A program made the position numbers and the translations under genes. DNA of 64,000 nucleotides from CAZABG01 sp964483465 (GTDB lineage Bacteria; Chlamydiota; Chlamydiia; Chlamydiales; Parachlamydiaceae), in NCBI GenBank assembly GCA_964483465.1, contig CAZABG010000001.1, forward strand, positions 35,286-99,285, read 5' to 3'. Shown piece by piece: positions 8,826 through 17,261 of this stretch. Positions within the stretch are counted from its first letter, which is position 1; every line of letters starts with the position of its first letter. Below the pieces are notes generated by a model. That model had not been told where the DNA came from. It did not search any database and saw only the letters and a program-made list of their open reading frames with translations.

Positions 8826-8852
8826 AGACGTTTTTCGATAAACTATTTGCTT

Positions 8853-9710
8853 ATGGATGCACAACTTGCAAAAAAGCTGATAGAAACGCAATTCCCCCAA
8901 TGGAAAGACTTGCCGATTCGTCCTGTTGCGAAAAGCGGATGGGACAATACCACTTTCCATTTGGGTGATAATATGCTTATTCGCATGCCAAGCGCTGAAG
9001 AATATGCGTTTCAAGTCGAAAAAGAACAGACGTGGCTTCCAAAACTAGCTAAGCATCTGCCTCTACCTATCCCTACGCCTATCGCTTGCGGACATCCGGA
9101 TGCAAGCTATCCCTTTAAATGGTCTATTTACAGTTGGATCGAGGGAGAATCAGCTGCTACCGCTAAAATTAACAATCTAACCGATTTTGCAAAAAGTCTT
9201 GCCGATTTTCTTATAGCATTTCATAAAATCGACTTTATCCTTGGACCTAAAGCGGGCCCTCATAGTTTTTATCGTGGAGGATCATTAACTCATTATGATT
9301 CCGAAACAAGAGAGGCTCTCACCCTCCTTAAAAGCAAAATCGATACCAGAAAAGCGCTTAAACTTTGGGAGGAAGCTCTCAAAACAGAATGGAAAAAGCC
9401 GCCCGTATGGGTTCATGGAGATATCAGCTCCGGTAATCTGCTTGTTCAAAACGGAAAGTTATCCGCCGTTATTGACTTCGGACAACTCGCTGTCGGCGAT
9501 CCTGCTTGCGATCTCTCTATCGCATGGACATTCTTTGACAGAGCAAGCCGCGAAACGTTTCTATCCACCCTCCAACTTGACGAAGCCACCCTGACTCGCG
9601 CAAAAGCCTGGGCCCTTTGGAAAGCCCTCATCGTTTGCGCTGGCCTTTCCGATCCAAATAATAAAGAAAGCCAAGAATGTTCACGAATTATTGATGAATG
9701 CATGTTCTGA
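8853..9710 (+). CDS. Aminoglycoside phosphotransferase (APH) family kinase
   Basis: This 285-residue ATP-dependent small-molecule kinase has the APH/choline-kinase fold. It shows PVAKSGWDNTTFHLGDNMLI at the N-lobe, WSIYSWIEGE at the hinge, the catalytic loop VWVHGDISSGNLLVQ (Brenner-type HGD) and the metal-binding VIDFGQLAVGDPACDL. The last block fits macrolide or aminoglycoside kinases and related uncharacterised kinases, so a resistance role is possible but unproven. The ATG at 8853 was chosen over a TTG six bases earlier. It lies 27 bases after the SnoaL-like gene. Confidence 0.88.
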   Translation: MDAQLAKKLIETQFPQWKDLPIRPVAKSGWDNTTFHLGDNMLIRMPSAEEYAFQVEKEQTWLPKLAKHLPLPIPTPIACGHPDASYPFKWSIYSWIEGESAATAKINNLTDFAKSLADFLIAFHKIDFILGPKAGPHSFYRGGSLTHYDSETREALTLLKSKIDTRKALKLWEEALKTEWKKPPVWVHGDISSGNLLVQNGKLSAVIDFGQLAVGDPACDLSIAWTFFDRASRETFLSTLQLDEATLTRAKAWALWKALIVCAGLSDPNNKESQECSRIIDECMF

Positions 9711-9874
9711 AATATATTAAGACATCTATTCACCAATTCTTCGAATTTAATTTTCGTTTTCAACATCATTGAATAAAACCTAAGTCAAAATGATTGCAGT
9801 AGCAAAGATTAAGACAGAACAAAAGACTTCTGTATTATGGTTCATCTTTTTTTATGCTTTCTAAGTCTTACAGG

Positions 9875-10675
9875 CTACTTGTATGTTGTACACGTGCTGC
9901 TTCCCTCAGAAAGTTTAGATATTGAGCGATCACGAAAAAGTCCTTCAATCACATTTAGAATGCTGTCGAAAGACGAATATTTACGAGAAAGCCATTCATA
10001 CTCCCAAGATAGTTTTTCATGAAGCATTTCATTATTATTTGTTGTCCCCATACAACAGCATGGATTAAGCAAACTCAAAGGAAACTTTTCAGGACCAACA
10101 ATTATACTTTCATAATCTTGAATCTTTCTTGGCAGATGTGCGGGAAGTCCGTAACAGTTTTCATAAAATAATTTACTATTCGATTCTCCATATCCAAGAA
10201 GAATTCCTAAGAGAATCTCGTTATTTTTAATAGATTTACGTAGTGTAGTTTGCTTCAATTCAAGATTTTTTAGGAAAATTGAAGTGTCAAAATCTGAACC
10301 CAAATATTTCTTAAAAATTATTAAATGCTCGTTTACAATCCTTAATAATTCCCCCTTATGAATAAAGAAAACCGATAAATCATGTTCCGAATGGGGACTT
10401 GCTTCTTCCAAAAACAAATATTCTTCATTAAGAGGGCATTCTTTTAGTTTAACCCAAGCATAATAGTATGATTTATGAGTTATTACTTCTCTCCAATCCG
10501 ATGGCTTTGTACAAACTCCATATGACACAGGTTTTAGTCCATGATATGTGTATATAAAATTATGTCGAAAAAATAATTCTTCAATAATACGAACATGATG
10601 AATAGAAACATCCAAAACATTCTGATTTGCATTCAGATTTAAAACAAAAATAACAAACCAGAATATTTTTAACAT
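9875..10675 (-). CDS. Hypothetical exported protein
   Basis: This 266-residue protein is not recognised. The N-terminus MLKIFWFVIFVLNLNANQ looks like a Sec signal peptide with an NA-N cleavage site, very similar to the one at 33632. The mature part is rich in aromatic and acidic residues and includes a CCCMGT cysteine run near residue 207. It begins one base after the stop of the zinc-finger protein upstream, so the two are co-transcribed and may form a secreted pair. Confidence 0.6.
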   Translation of the reverse strand: MLKIFWFVIFVLNLNANQNVLDVSIHHVRIIEELFFRHNFIYTYHGLKPVSYGVCTKPSDWREVITHKSYYYAWVKLKECPLNEEYLFLEEASPHSEHDLSVFFIHKGELLRIVNEHLIIFKKYLGSDFDTSIFLKNLELKQTTLRKSIKNNEILLGILLGYGESNSKLFYENCYGLPAHLPRKIQDYESIIVGPEKFPLSLLNPCCCMGTTNNNEMLHEKLSWEYEWLSRKYSSFDSILNVIEGLFRDRSISKLSEGSSTCTTYK

Positions 10676-10676
10676 T

Positions 10677-10970
10677 TTATCTCCAGCGTCCGCAATTTCT
10701 ACAATGTAAAGAATCGTAATTGTTTCTCCAACCGCATTTACAAATCCAATCTCTCGATAGTTTGTGAGAGGTTAGAACATACATACCAGATGCATCTATA
10801 TTGATTGAGCTAAAACCCATCATCACATTATCTACATCAACATAAAACCCCTCCTCCAATATCACAACTGACGAAGGATCTATGTAGATTTTTTCTTCAA
10901 TCTCTTCTGCACCTAGAAAAGTAGTTAAAGATACTAACGCAAACATCATTGCGAAGATTTTATTTTTCAT
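10677..10970 (-). CDS. Hypothetical exported protein with C-terminal RanBP2-like zinc finger
   Basis: This 97-residue protein has an N-terminal signal peptide (MKNKIFAMMFALVSLTTFLG). The C-terminal end reads DWICKCGWRNNYDSLHCRNC. The spacing W-x-C-x-C-x3-N-x6-C-x2-C follows the RanBP2-type zinc finger, except that the first Cys pair is CxC rather than Cx2-4C. Related fingers bind RNA or ubiquitin in eukaryotes, but bacterial zinc ribbons can look alike. It precedes the unknown exported protein by one base. Confidence 0.6.
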   Translation of the reverse strand: MKNKIFAMMFALVSLTTFLGAEEIEEKIYIDPSSVVILEEGFYVDVDNVMMGFSSINIDASGMYVLTSHKLSRDWICKCGWRNNYDSLHCRNCGRWR

Positions 10971-11287
10971 AAAGCCTCATAAAAAAAAGTTGAGAGCAAA
11001 ATTTTCTAGTAAGTAGTAACAAAAAAAAAGAATTAGTATCATTACAAATATTTTATTAACATTCTAATTTAAATTTTATATTTATAAACAAGCCAGTTTT
11101 TCCCTTAGTAATACATCATTAATTGGAATTCATGTTGAAGAGGGAGAAACTACATTTATTGTGATTATCGATGTATTCAAGTTATTATATTTATCGCTAA
11201 GAGGAATGTATTCCACCTGCTCACTGTTAAAAATGGCGGCGCTTAAAAAAGCTCCCCATTTTTGCGTATTTGAGGTAAAAGTTAACC
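10971..11287. other. 317-base intergenic region
   Basis: This stretch is AT-rich between two divergent units. One plus-strand frame stays open from about 11060 into the next gene and reads HVEEGETTFIVIIDVF, but it lacks a start and a ribosome site. I see no RNA gene or clear promoter here. Confidence 0.4.
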
Positions 11288-12127
11288 ATGCTCAAATTAT
11301 TATTTCTTCTATTTGCGGGATTTTTGCAGGCTGAACTCGTTGATATCGGTAACGGCCGAAACATCTATTTACAATGTGAGGGAAAAGGAACTCCCCCTGT
11401 TGTGTTAATTTCGGGAAGAAGCGATCGCGCGGATATTTGGAAAAAAGTAATCGAGGGCGTTAGCAAACGCACACTCGTTTGCGCCTACGATCGGCCAGGG
11501 ACCGTTACAATCGAGGGAGGCAGGATTAAAAACAGCCGTTCAACGGAAACTCCCCAGCCGCGCACAGTTAGGCAAGCGGTAGATGATTTACATGCTGTAT
11601 TAAAGGGAGTAAAAGGTCCTTACGTGCTCGTCGCCCACTCTTATGGAGGATTGATAGCAAGGCTCTATGCTCAAACGTATCCTAAAGAAGTTATAGGCCT
11701 TGTCCTGGTAGATACTCTAACCGAGCTGCTTTATAAAACACTAAATGAAAAAGATAGAGCAGAATGGGCGAAGTTAAATAACTATTACTCCGAAGATCTG
11801 GATAAAGTCATCGTTCAGGAAAGAATAGATTTAATCAAAAGTTTAGAAGAAATGGGACAGGACGTTACCGTTCCCGCCATAGTTCTTACGTCAGATGAGC
11901 CGTACGATTTCAATGAATTGATTAAACAGGGAATATTGCCGAAAGGAACGCCCGTAGAATTTGGAGATGTCGTCTTTAAAGCCCATTTAAAATCTCAAGA
12001 GGAGCTTGCCAAGCGTTTCAAAGCCAAACATATCACAAATACCTACTCTGGCCATTACATACAGGTTGAACAGCCCCAATTGGTAATAGACGCAATATTA
12101 GAGTTAGTTAATAGCGCTAAAAATTAA
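11288..12127 (+). CDS. Alpha/beta fold hydrolase, exported
   Basis: This 279-residue serine hydrolase carries a signal peptide (MLKLLFLLFAGFLQA). The alpha/beta core includes PVVLISGRSDRADIWKKV (oxyanion region), TLVCAYDRPG and the nucleophile elbow VLVAHSYGG with Ser118. The late acid and His are probably in IVLTSDEP and NTYSGHYIQVEQP. Members are esterases, lipases or peptidases; the substrate is unknown. No neighbour is co-oriented closely enough to suggest an operon. Confidence 0.88.
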   Translation: MLKLLFLLFAGFLQAELVDIGNGRNIYLQCEGKGTPPVVLISGRSDRADIWKKVIEGVSKRTLVCAYDRPGTVTIEGGRIKNSRSTETPQPRTVRQAVDDLHAVLKGVKGPYVLVAHSYGGLIARLYAQTYPKEVIGLVLVDTLTELLYKTLNEKDRAEWAKLNNYYSEDLDKVIVQERIDLIKSLEEMGQDVTVPAIVLTSDEPYDFNELIKQGILPKGTPVEFGDVVFKAHLKSQEELAKRFKAKHITNTYSGHYIQVEQPQLVIDAILELVNSAKN

Positions 12128-12207
12128 TATAGATTATTAATATTACGTTAAGATTTTACTTTAAATAAATTATAGTTGATATACTTATCCCTTAATTAAG
12201 GAATAAA

Positions 12208-13317
12208 ATGTCAATTACAGTTGGAACATACAATGTCGGCAAACCGGATGATCGAAAGCTTGATGCCTGGGACACAAGGAAAGATAAATTAATTTCAAAT
12301 ATCGTCCAGTCGAACCTTGACGTCGTTTGCCTGCAAGAATTAAATACGAGTCTGCCCATGCGTCAATGGTGGGCAGAACAGCTAAATAAAGCCGGCTACG
12401 CTTTCCATTTTAATTCCTGCAAAGAAAAATCAGGCGTTGGTCTTATCTATAAAAAAGATAAATTCTCTCTTAAGCAAGAGACGAAAGAAGTATTCAACGC
12501 AGGCGAACACAAAAGAGCGGTCGTTCAAGTAGACCTGCAAAATATCGCTACCGCAAAAACCGTCCGTGTTGCGTCGCTTCACCTTTATGGCGGACCCGAT
12601 AAAACCCTTGCCAATCAACAGATCGATCATTTTAGGAAGATCGCGGAATCCAACGATAATGGTGTTTCGCAAATTATCCTTGCGGGCGATTTTAACGCGG
12701 AAAGCTATGATCAGCCCTGCAGAAAACTTGCTCAAAAGACCGACTACGCCTACAAAACGGTCGAGAAGAATAAACAAGGGGAAAAAATAATCACCACATC
12801 CGGCAGCAAAAGAAAAATTGATTGGATTTATGTCGGCCATAAAAATCCCAACGACCAGGAAAATCTTGAGCCCATTTCTCTTCTCAATCAAAATGCGCGT
12901 GCAAGCGATCATTACCTCCATGCGATTAAAGTGACAAAAAATAAAGTTCTTGGCGATTACGGTCCTAGCGAAAGATCAATCCCTTTTCCAGCTGAACTTC
13001 AGATGAAGCTGGATCACTATGGGCGTATCACCCGCAGGGATGTCCAAAACCACTACAATATTGATAAAGACAAGGCAAGCGAGAATATTAACTTTTGGAT
13101 CGGCGAGGGCGTACTTGTTCAAAACGGGAAAGGGAGGGACACGATTTATGTTTCCCCAAATCAAAAAACCGTGACAAGACCCTCAAAAGTAAAGGAACGC
13201 GATTGCTTATCGAGCTTCCTTCATTGCTTTACTGCGTTTTTCTCGGCTCTCGCAATGGCCCTATCTTCCAATCATCATGGAAGGCATTCTTACGTGCATA
13301 GAAGACGATACCATTAA
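12208..13317 (+). CDS. EEP-family nuclease/phosphatase with C-terminal winged-helix-like segment
   Basis: This 369-residue protein has an EEP domain at residues 1-245: TVGTYNVGKPD, VVCLQELNT with the metal-binding Glu, VASLHLYGG, ILAGDFNAES, KRKIDWIYVG and ASDHYLHA. All six catalytic blocks are intact. Residues 250-310 (GRITRRDVQNHYNIDKDKAS then INFWIGEGVLVQNGKGR) look like a DeoR/MarR-type winged helix. The end is a hydrophobic segment (FLHCFTAFFSALAMAL) followed by a His/Arg-rich tail. Absence of a signal peptide plus a C-terminal anchor would suit a secreted effector or a tail-anchored protein; that is inference. It is the second EEP gene of the window. Confidence 0.82.
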   Translation: MSITVGTYNVGKPDDRKLDAWDTRKDKLISNIVQSNLDVVCLQELNTSLPMRQWWAEQLNKAGYAFHFNSCKEKSGVGLIYKKDKFSLKQETKEVFNAGEHKRAVVQVDLQNIATAKTVRVASLHLYGGPDKTLANQQIDHFRKIAESNDNGVSQIILAGDFNAESYDQPCRKLAQKTDYAYKTVEKNKQGEKIITTSGSKRKIDWIYVGHKNPNDQENLEPISLLNQNARASDHYLHAIKVTKNKVLGDYGPSERSIPFPAELQMKLDHYGRITRRDVQNHYNIDKDKASENINFWIGEGVLVQNGKGRDTIYVSPNQKTVTRPSKVKERDCLSSFLHCFTAFFSALAMALSSNHHGRHSYVHRRRYH

Positions 13318-13377
13318 ACGAAGTAAGCCCTTATATTAGTTTTATCCAAACATGGGTATACCCAAAGGGCTTTCACT

Positions 13378-13803
13378 ATGAATATCAGTTTTCGACCTCC
13401 GCCTGACTGTGAATCCTGTTACACTCCCTACCTGAAAGAAGAAGTGGAGCTCATTCAAACGATCAAGCAAGAGATAAAAAATATGACCCCTGCGCAAGTT
13501 TGGATCAACTATTACGAAAAGGATAGATTCGTTCGTCCAAGCGAAGAAGAGCTTCAAAACGTTGTCCGCTGCAAAAGCAGTGGCAGCACTCGCATTTTTT
13601 CTTTTAAAACAAATGATGGGCGTTATTGGCAAATTACTCAGAATGAAGCTGAGGATTATGTGCTACAACAGCATAATGAAGAGGGCTATTCTTCTAACGA
13701 ATATTGGAAAAAAATTGACCCGAATCACTTCAGAACGGTTCTTAGTCGGACAGATTGGGAAGCTATTGAGAAAATAATCCTAAGCAAGCTTACAAGAAAA
13801 TAG
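13378..13803 (+). CDS. Hypothetical protein
   Basis: This 141-residue soluble protein has no recognised family. It contains a proline and cysteine-containing start (PPPDCESCYTPYLKEEVEL) and then mixed charged helices. It has no signal peptide, no membrane segment and only a weak ribosome site. It lies between the EEP gene and the GrpB-GNAT fusion on the same strand, with gaps of about 60 bases on each side. Confidence 0.55.
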   Translation: MNISFRPPPDCESCYTPYLKEEVELIQTIKQEIKNMTPAQVWINYYEKDRFVRPSEEELQNVVRCKSSGSTRIFSFKTNDGRYWQITQNEAEDYVLQQHNEEGYSSNEYWKKIDPNHFRTVLSRTDWEAIEKIILSKLTRK

Positions 13804-13866
13804 ACTTTTTTTTGAAATTCGCTTTGTTTTGTAAAATCAGTAATTATTATGTTATTATAGGCTGCT

Positions 13867-14793
13867 ATGACGGATAAAATTATAGTTGTTCCTTATGATA
13901 GCGATTGGCCCAATGAGTTTGAAAAAGAAGCCGGACGGATTAAAAAAGCTTTAGGGGTAAATTGCCACGACATTCACCATATCGGTTCCACTTCAATATA
14001 TGGTCTAAAAGCGAAACCGATTATCGATATTTTGTCCGTAGTAAAAAATTTAGACTCGATTAATATCGATGCCATGAAAGCGCTTGGCTATGAATCAAAA
14101 GGCGAATACGGAGTTGCTTTTAGAAGCTTTTTTCAAAAGGGAAATCCCCGCCCCTTCAATGTGCATATCTATCAGGTGGACGACCCTGAAATAACAAGAC
14201 ACCTCCAATTTCGGGATTGGCTAAGGGAAAATGACGAAGATGCCAAAAGATATGAACTTATAAAAGTTCAGCTCGCCGATAAGTTTCCGCTAGATCTCAA
14301 GCAGTATTGCATGGGCAAATCCGCTTTTGTCGATAACATCGTTTCTAAGTCAGGATTCGAGGGTTATCGCATGGTACAAGCTCTAATGGATTCAGAGTGG
14401 GAAGCCGTTAAGTATTTTAGAAAACGTTATTTCTTCTCAAAAAATCCTGATCCTTTAATTTTAAATTTAAAAGAGCCAAGCCATATACATTTTGTTTTGT
14501 ACAAAAATACCCAAATTGCCGGCTACTGCCACCTTCAGCTTTGGAAGGATTATAGAGCGGCATTAAGAATCATTGTGATCGATGAACCTTTTCGCCATCA
14601 AGGTCTTGGAACCTTGTTCTTGAGCCTATGCGAGCGCTGGCTTAAACAAAATGGCTATAAACAGATTGTTACTTTAAGCCACCCTGACAGCTATTCATTT
14701 TATCTTAGGCGCGGCTATAGTTTAATGCCCTTTAAAGATCCTGAGGGGCTTAAAACCGATCCTCATGATATCGAGATGGGAAAACATTTATAA
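13867..14793 (+). CDS. GrpB (UPF0157) domain fused to GNAT acetyltransferase
   Basis: This 308-residue two-domain protein has a GrpB/UPF0157 nucleotidyltransferase-like domain at residues 1-165: VPYDSDWPNEFEKEAGRIKK, IHHIGSTSIYGLKAKPIIDI and VHIYQVDDPEITRHLQFRD. Residues 170-308 are a GNAT with IHFVLYKNTQIAGYCHLQL, the acetyl-CoA loop RHQGLGTLFLSLCE and RWLKQNGYKQIVTLSH. Such fusions are known for GrpB proteins, but the reaction is not established. A paralogue at 37843 has a damaged GNAT half. A long hairpin follows the stop. Confidence 0.88.
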   Translation: MTDKIIVVPYDSDWPNEFEKEAGRIKKALGVNCHDIHHIGSTSIYGLKAKPIIDILSVVKNLDSINIDAMKALGYESKGEYGVAFRSFFQKGNPRPFNVHIYQVDDPEITRHLQFRDWLRENDEDAKRYELIKVQLADKFPLDLKQYCMGKSAFVDNIVSKSGFEGYRMVQALMDSEWEAVKYFRKRYFFSKNPDPLILNLKEPSHIHFVLYKNTQIAGYCHLQLWKDYRAALRIIVIDEPFRHQGLGTLFLSLCERWLKQNGYKQIVTLSHPDSYSFYLRRGYSLMPFKDPEGLKTDPHDIEMGKHL

Positions 14794-14800
14794 TAGTTAG

Positions 14801-14837
14801 AATCTAAGACAGCCAAAGTTTTCGGCCGTCTTAGATT
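14801..14837. terminator. Bidirectional terminator hairpin
   Basis: AATCTAAGAC (14801-14810) pairs perfectly with 14828-14837, extended by GCC/GGC around a nine-base loop. It sits between convergent genes, and an A/T-rich tail lies on each side. Confidence 0.75.
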
Positions 14838-14845
14838 TAAATAGA

Positions 14846-16672
14846 TCACTCAGCAAGCATTTTTGTAGCAGCCGTAAGAAGTTCAGGATCTTCTTTTGAA
14901 AGCTCTACAATATGATTTAAAAGCTGTTTTTCCTTTTGTTTATCGAGCGGCTTTTCATGCCCTTTTTGTTTTCCAATAAGCGTTTTTTCTTTACCTTCCT
15001 TTGGTGCAATTTCTGCATCAAAGATGTAGCTTTTTTTATTCTTGGTAAGAAGAGTTCCATTCGGATCCACTTCCCTTGCAGCTTCCCTAAAGCCCTGTAG
15101 ACGCTTTTTGGATAAATCGCTTTTACTGAATTGCTTTTCAAGCGTCTCAAGGCCTTCAACGGGGGTTTTCCCGTGATGCAGAACAAATTGAAGGTCTTGA
15201 ATACGCTTAAAGAGGCGTCGGCGAAGCTCTTTTGCTTCATTAGTGGGAGCAAGTCCCTCATGTTCGAGCACTTCAAAATTAAGCTTAAGCTCTCCAGGGT
15301 TATCCACTATGCAGGGTGCAATACCGCGCTTGCCTTCAGGATCGGGAATGCCTCTTACAAGACGCGCGACAATATTGAATTGATAAAGCGCTTTCGTTTC
15401 TTTGTAAAACTGATCGCAAATATCAACCAAGTCGAGCCAAAGCGCATGCGCCTCCGCCGTATTTTTGACCGTAATGCAAGGATTGACATCAGACATTTCC
15501 AAATCGGTATACGTTTGAAAAGGGTGCATAATGGTTCCAACATCGCCGACTTCCACCGTTTGCTCTTCGGAGCCGAATGTATCAAATGCGGCTGCGCGCG
15601 TGATAAGAGGATAGAACTTTCTCAATTTTTCACTCTCTGAGATGGGCTTGATGATACTTTCTGCCGCCTCCGTCACCATCAGTTTTTTCCAAATCTCTGA
15701 AATTTTATAAGGACGGACGCGTGTTGCATCTGTCGGAACTTCATTGGTTCTTTCGCAAATTGAAATCCGCATCTGAGCCTGCGTTCCCTTATCGCTTGCA
15801 TCGAACGGAAACCATTGAAATAAGAAAGATTCCTTATCCAAAGGATTTGTACCCTTAAGCTTTTCTTTTAGGTCTTTCACGTTTTTGTAATGCGTGTTGG
15901 TTCTTTTTACGAGGTAGTTGTCTACAATATTTCCGATCCTTAATTCTGCGATAAAAACAACCCCCAGATGAGCATGGATAAGCGCGTGAAAAAGATTGGG
16001 ATGATGCTTATCTTTTGGAGAAAGTTTTAATTTATTTCCCTTGCCATCAACAATTTTGGCTTTAAGAATATGCGTCGAGCCGGGGCCGTCCACTTTAGAA
16101 GGCCAATAAAATCCTGTCCCAAGGCCGCCTGTCCAGGCAGCTCGTGTCAAGGTGGATGCGGATGGGGCGGCTTTGCCTAACTTTCTTAAATGGTTTTCAA
16201 ACTCTACAACCTGAACTCCTGCTGACACCTTGAACTGATCAGGCTTGCCTTTTACCGGAATAATATAATGCGCCTTATAGGCTACTTGCAATATCAGGTC
16301 TGCGCCCGGAGTTGATATGTAGGGGTTAAAAGAATAGGATGCGCCATATTCATCATCAACACGGTCCTTCTTTTCTCTATTGCCGAAACAAGAAAAAAAT
16401 CCTCCTACTCCTTCTGTCGGGCCTTTTGGCGTCCAGCCTGAAATGGGAACGGCGACAAGCTTTCGCTCAGGATTTTTAGCATTGTGTTCATTAAAACTTG
16501 TTAAAACTAAGACCGCTTGATTTTCTATATCAACCAGATCCGCTACTTTTGTCGTTGTCCGAACATTATTATTATAGCTATGCCAATCGGCATCTTTTGC
16601 TCCGACTTTTGCCGCAACTTTATTTAAGACAGCTGTCCTATTCGCATCCGCTGCTCCAAGGGGCGCTTGCAT
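14846..16672 (-). CDS. FAD-linked (PCMH-type) oxidoreductase-like protein
   Basis: This 608-residue protein carries a PCMH-type FAD-binding domain at roughly residues 40-250: LVAVPISGWTPKGP, FKVSAGVQVVEFENHLRKLG, a glycine-rich ARAWTGGLGTG-like block seen as AAWTGGLGTGFYWPSK, then HILKAKIVDGKGNKLKLSPK and HLGVVFIAELRIG. Order and spacing match sugar-lactone and alcohol oxidases of this class. The C-terminal half (ALYQFNIVARLVRGIPDPEG) may be the substrate cap, and the last 80 residues are Lys-rich. No covalent-flavin His is obvious. The reaction is not assigned. It lies downstream of the membrane protein and oxalate decarboxylase but 43 bases apart from them. Confidence 0.65.
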   Translation of the reverse strand: MQAPLGAADANRTAVLNKVAAKVGAKDADWHSYNNNVRTTTKVADLVDIENQAVLVLTSFNEHNAKNPERKLVAVPISGWTPKGPTEGVGGFFSCFGNREKKDRVDDEYGASYSFNPYISTPGADLILQVAYKAHYIIPVKGKPDQFKVSAGVQVVEFENHLRKLGKAAPSASTLTRAAWTGGLGTGFYWPSKVDGPGSTHILKAKIVDGKGNKLKLSPKDKHHPNLFHALIHAHLGVVFIAELRIGNIVDNYLVKRTNTHYKNVKDLKEKLKGTNPLDKESFLFQWFPFDASDKGTQAQMRISICERTNEVPTDATRVRPYKISEIWKKLMVTEAAESIIKPISESEKLRKFYPLITRAAAFDTFGSEEQTVEVGDVGTIMHPFQTYTDLEMSDVNPCITVKNTAEAHALWLDLVDICDQFYKETKALYQFNIVARLVRGIPDPEGKRGIAPCIVDNPGELKLNFEVLEHEGLAPTNEAKELRRRLFKRIQDLQFVLHHGKTPVEGLETLEKQFSKSDLSKKRLQGFREAAREVDPNGTLLTKNKKSYIFDAEIAPKEGKEKTLIGKQKGHEKPLDKQKEKQLLNHIVELSKEDPELLTAATKMLAE

Positions 16673-16715
16673 ATTAACCTCCTATCAGAAAAACCTAATC
16701 AATACCTTATAGAGG

Positions 16716-17261
16716 TTAAGATCTTATTGTCAAAAAATGATAGGCGAAGAAGAGAAGAACCGCTGTTATGGAAACGATTCTTCCGGTTTGAATAATAGTT
16801 CGGCTATCGTATTGGTTTAAAAGAACAAGGGTTCCGCTAAAAATTCCGCCGAAAAGAGAAGTGAAGAAAGGCAGCATGTAATAGAAGACACCGACCATCG
16901 AAAGCTCTCCGCTTGGATTGCTATTCTGTCTGACGTGCTGATCAATATAGATACCCAAAATGAAAATGAATAACAGATTAGCGAGCATCAGTGTTTCAGG
17001 CAGATCATTATCCTGGCTTGCGCGAGGTATAATATTTCTCCAAATAGAGGCAGTTATTTGAGAGACTCCAATAAAGATAAATAGAAAAAAGCTATAGATA
17101 AACGCCATCATTAGTATGACAAAAATGAGGCTTGTAATACGAATGCTTAAAGGCTGATCGGTATACGAAAAAGAAAAGAAGAGATATGCCGAGCTTAAAA
17201 ATATAAATACTATTAAGTAAGTTGCATTTGTAACCGAGAAAAATCTGCTAAGGGTATTCAC
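16716..17261 (-). CDS. Hypothetical multi-spanning membrane protein
   Basis: This 181-residue protein has about five membrane-spanning segments, for example ATYLIVFIFLSSAYLFFSF, LIFVILMMAFIYSFFLFIFI, LMLANLLFIFILGIYI and ITAVLLFFAYHFL. No family is recognised. Its start overlaps the stop of the oxalate decarboxylase gene by four bases (ATGA), which implies coupled translation and a possible role in oxalate or formate movement; that link is inference only. Confidence 0.6.
   Translation of the reverse strand: MNTLSRFFSVTNATYLIVFIFLSSAYLFFSFSYTDQPLSIRITSLIFVILMMAFIYSFFLFIFIGVSQITASIWRNIIPRASQDNDLPETLMLANLLFIFILGIYIDQHVRQNSNPSGELSMVGVFYYMLPFFTSLFGGIFSGTLVLLNQYDSRTIIQTGRIVSITAVLLFFAYHFLTIRS

Noticed and set aside
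11057..11328. Open plus-strand frame crossing into the alpha/beta hydrolase gene
   Set aside because: No start codon or ribosome site, and it overlaps the signal peptide of a well-supported gene.
12430..12921. 163-codon minus-strand open frame
   Set aside because: It lies antisense to the EEP catalytic core, which has clear motifs; no ribosome site or family.
15131..15640. 169-codon plus-strand open frame
   Set aside because: It is antisense to the flavin oxidase-like gene and is a shadow of its codon pattern.
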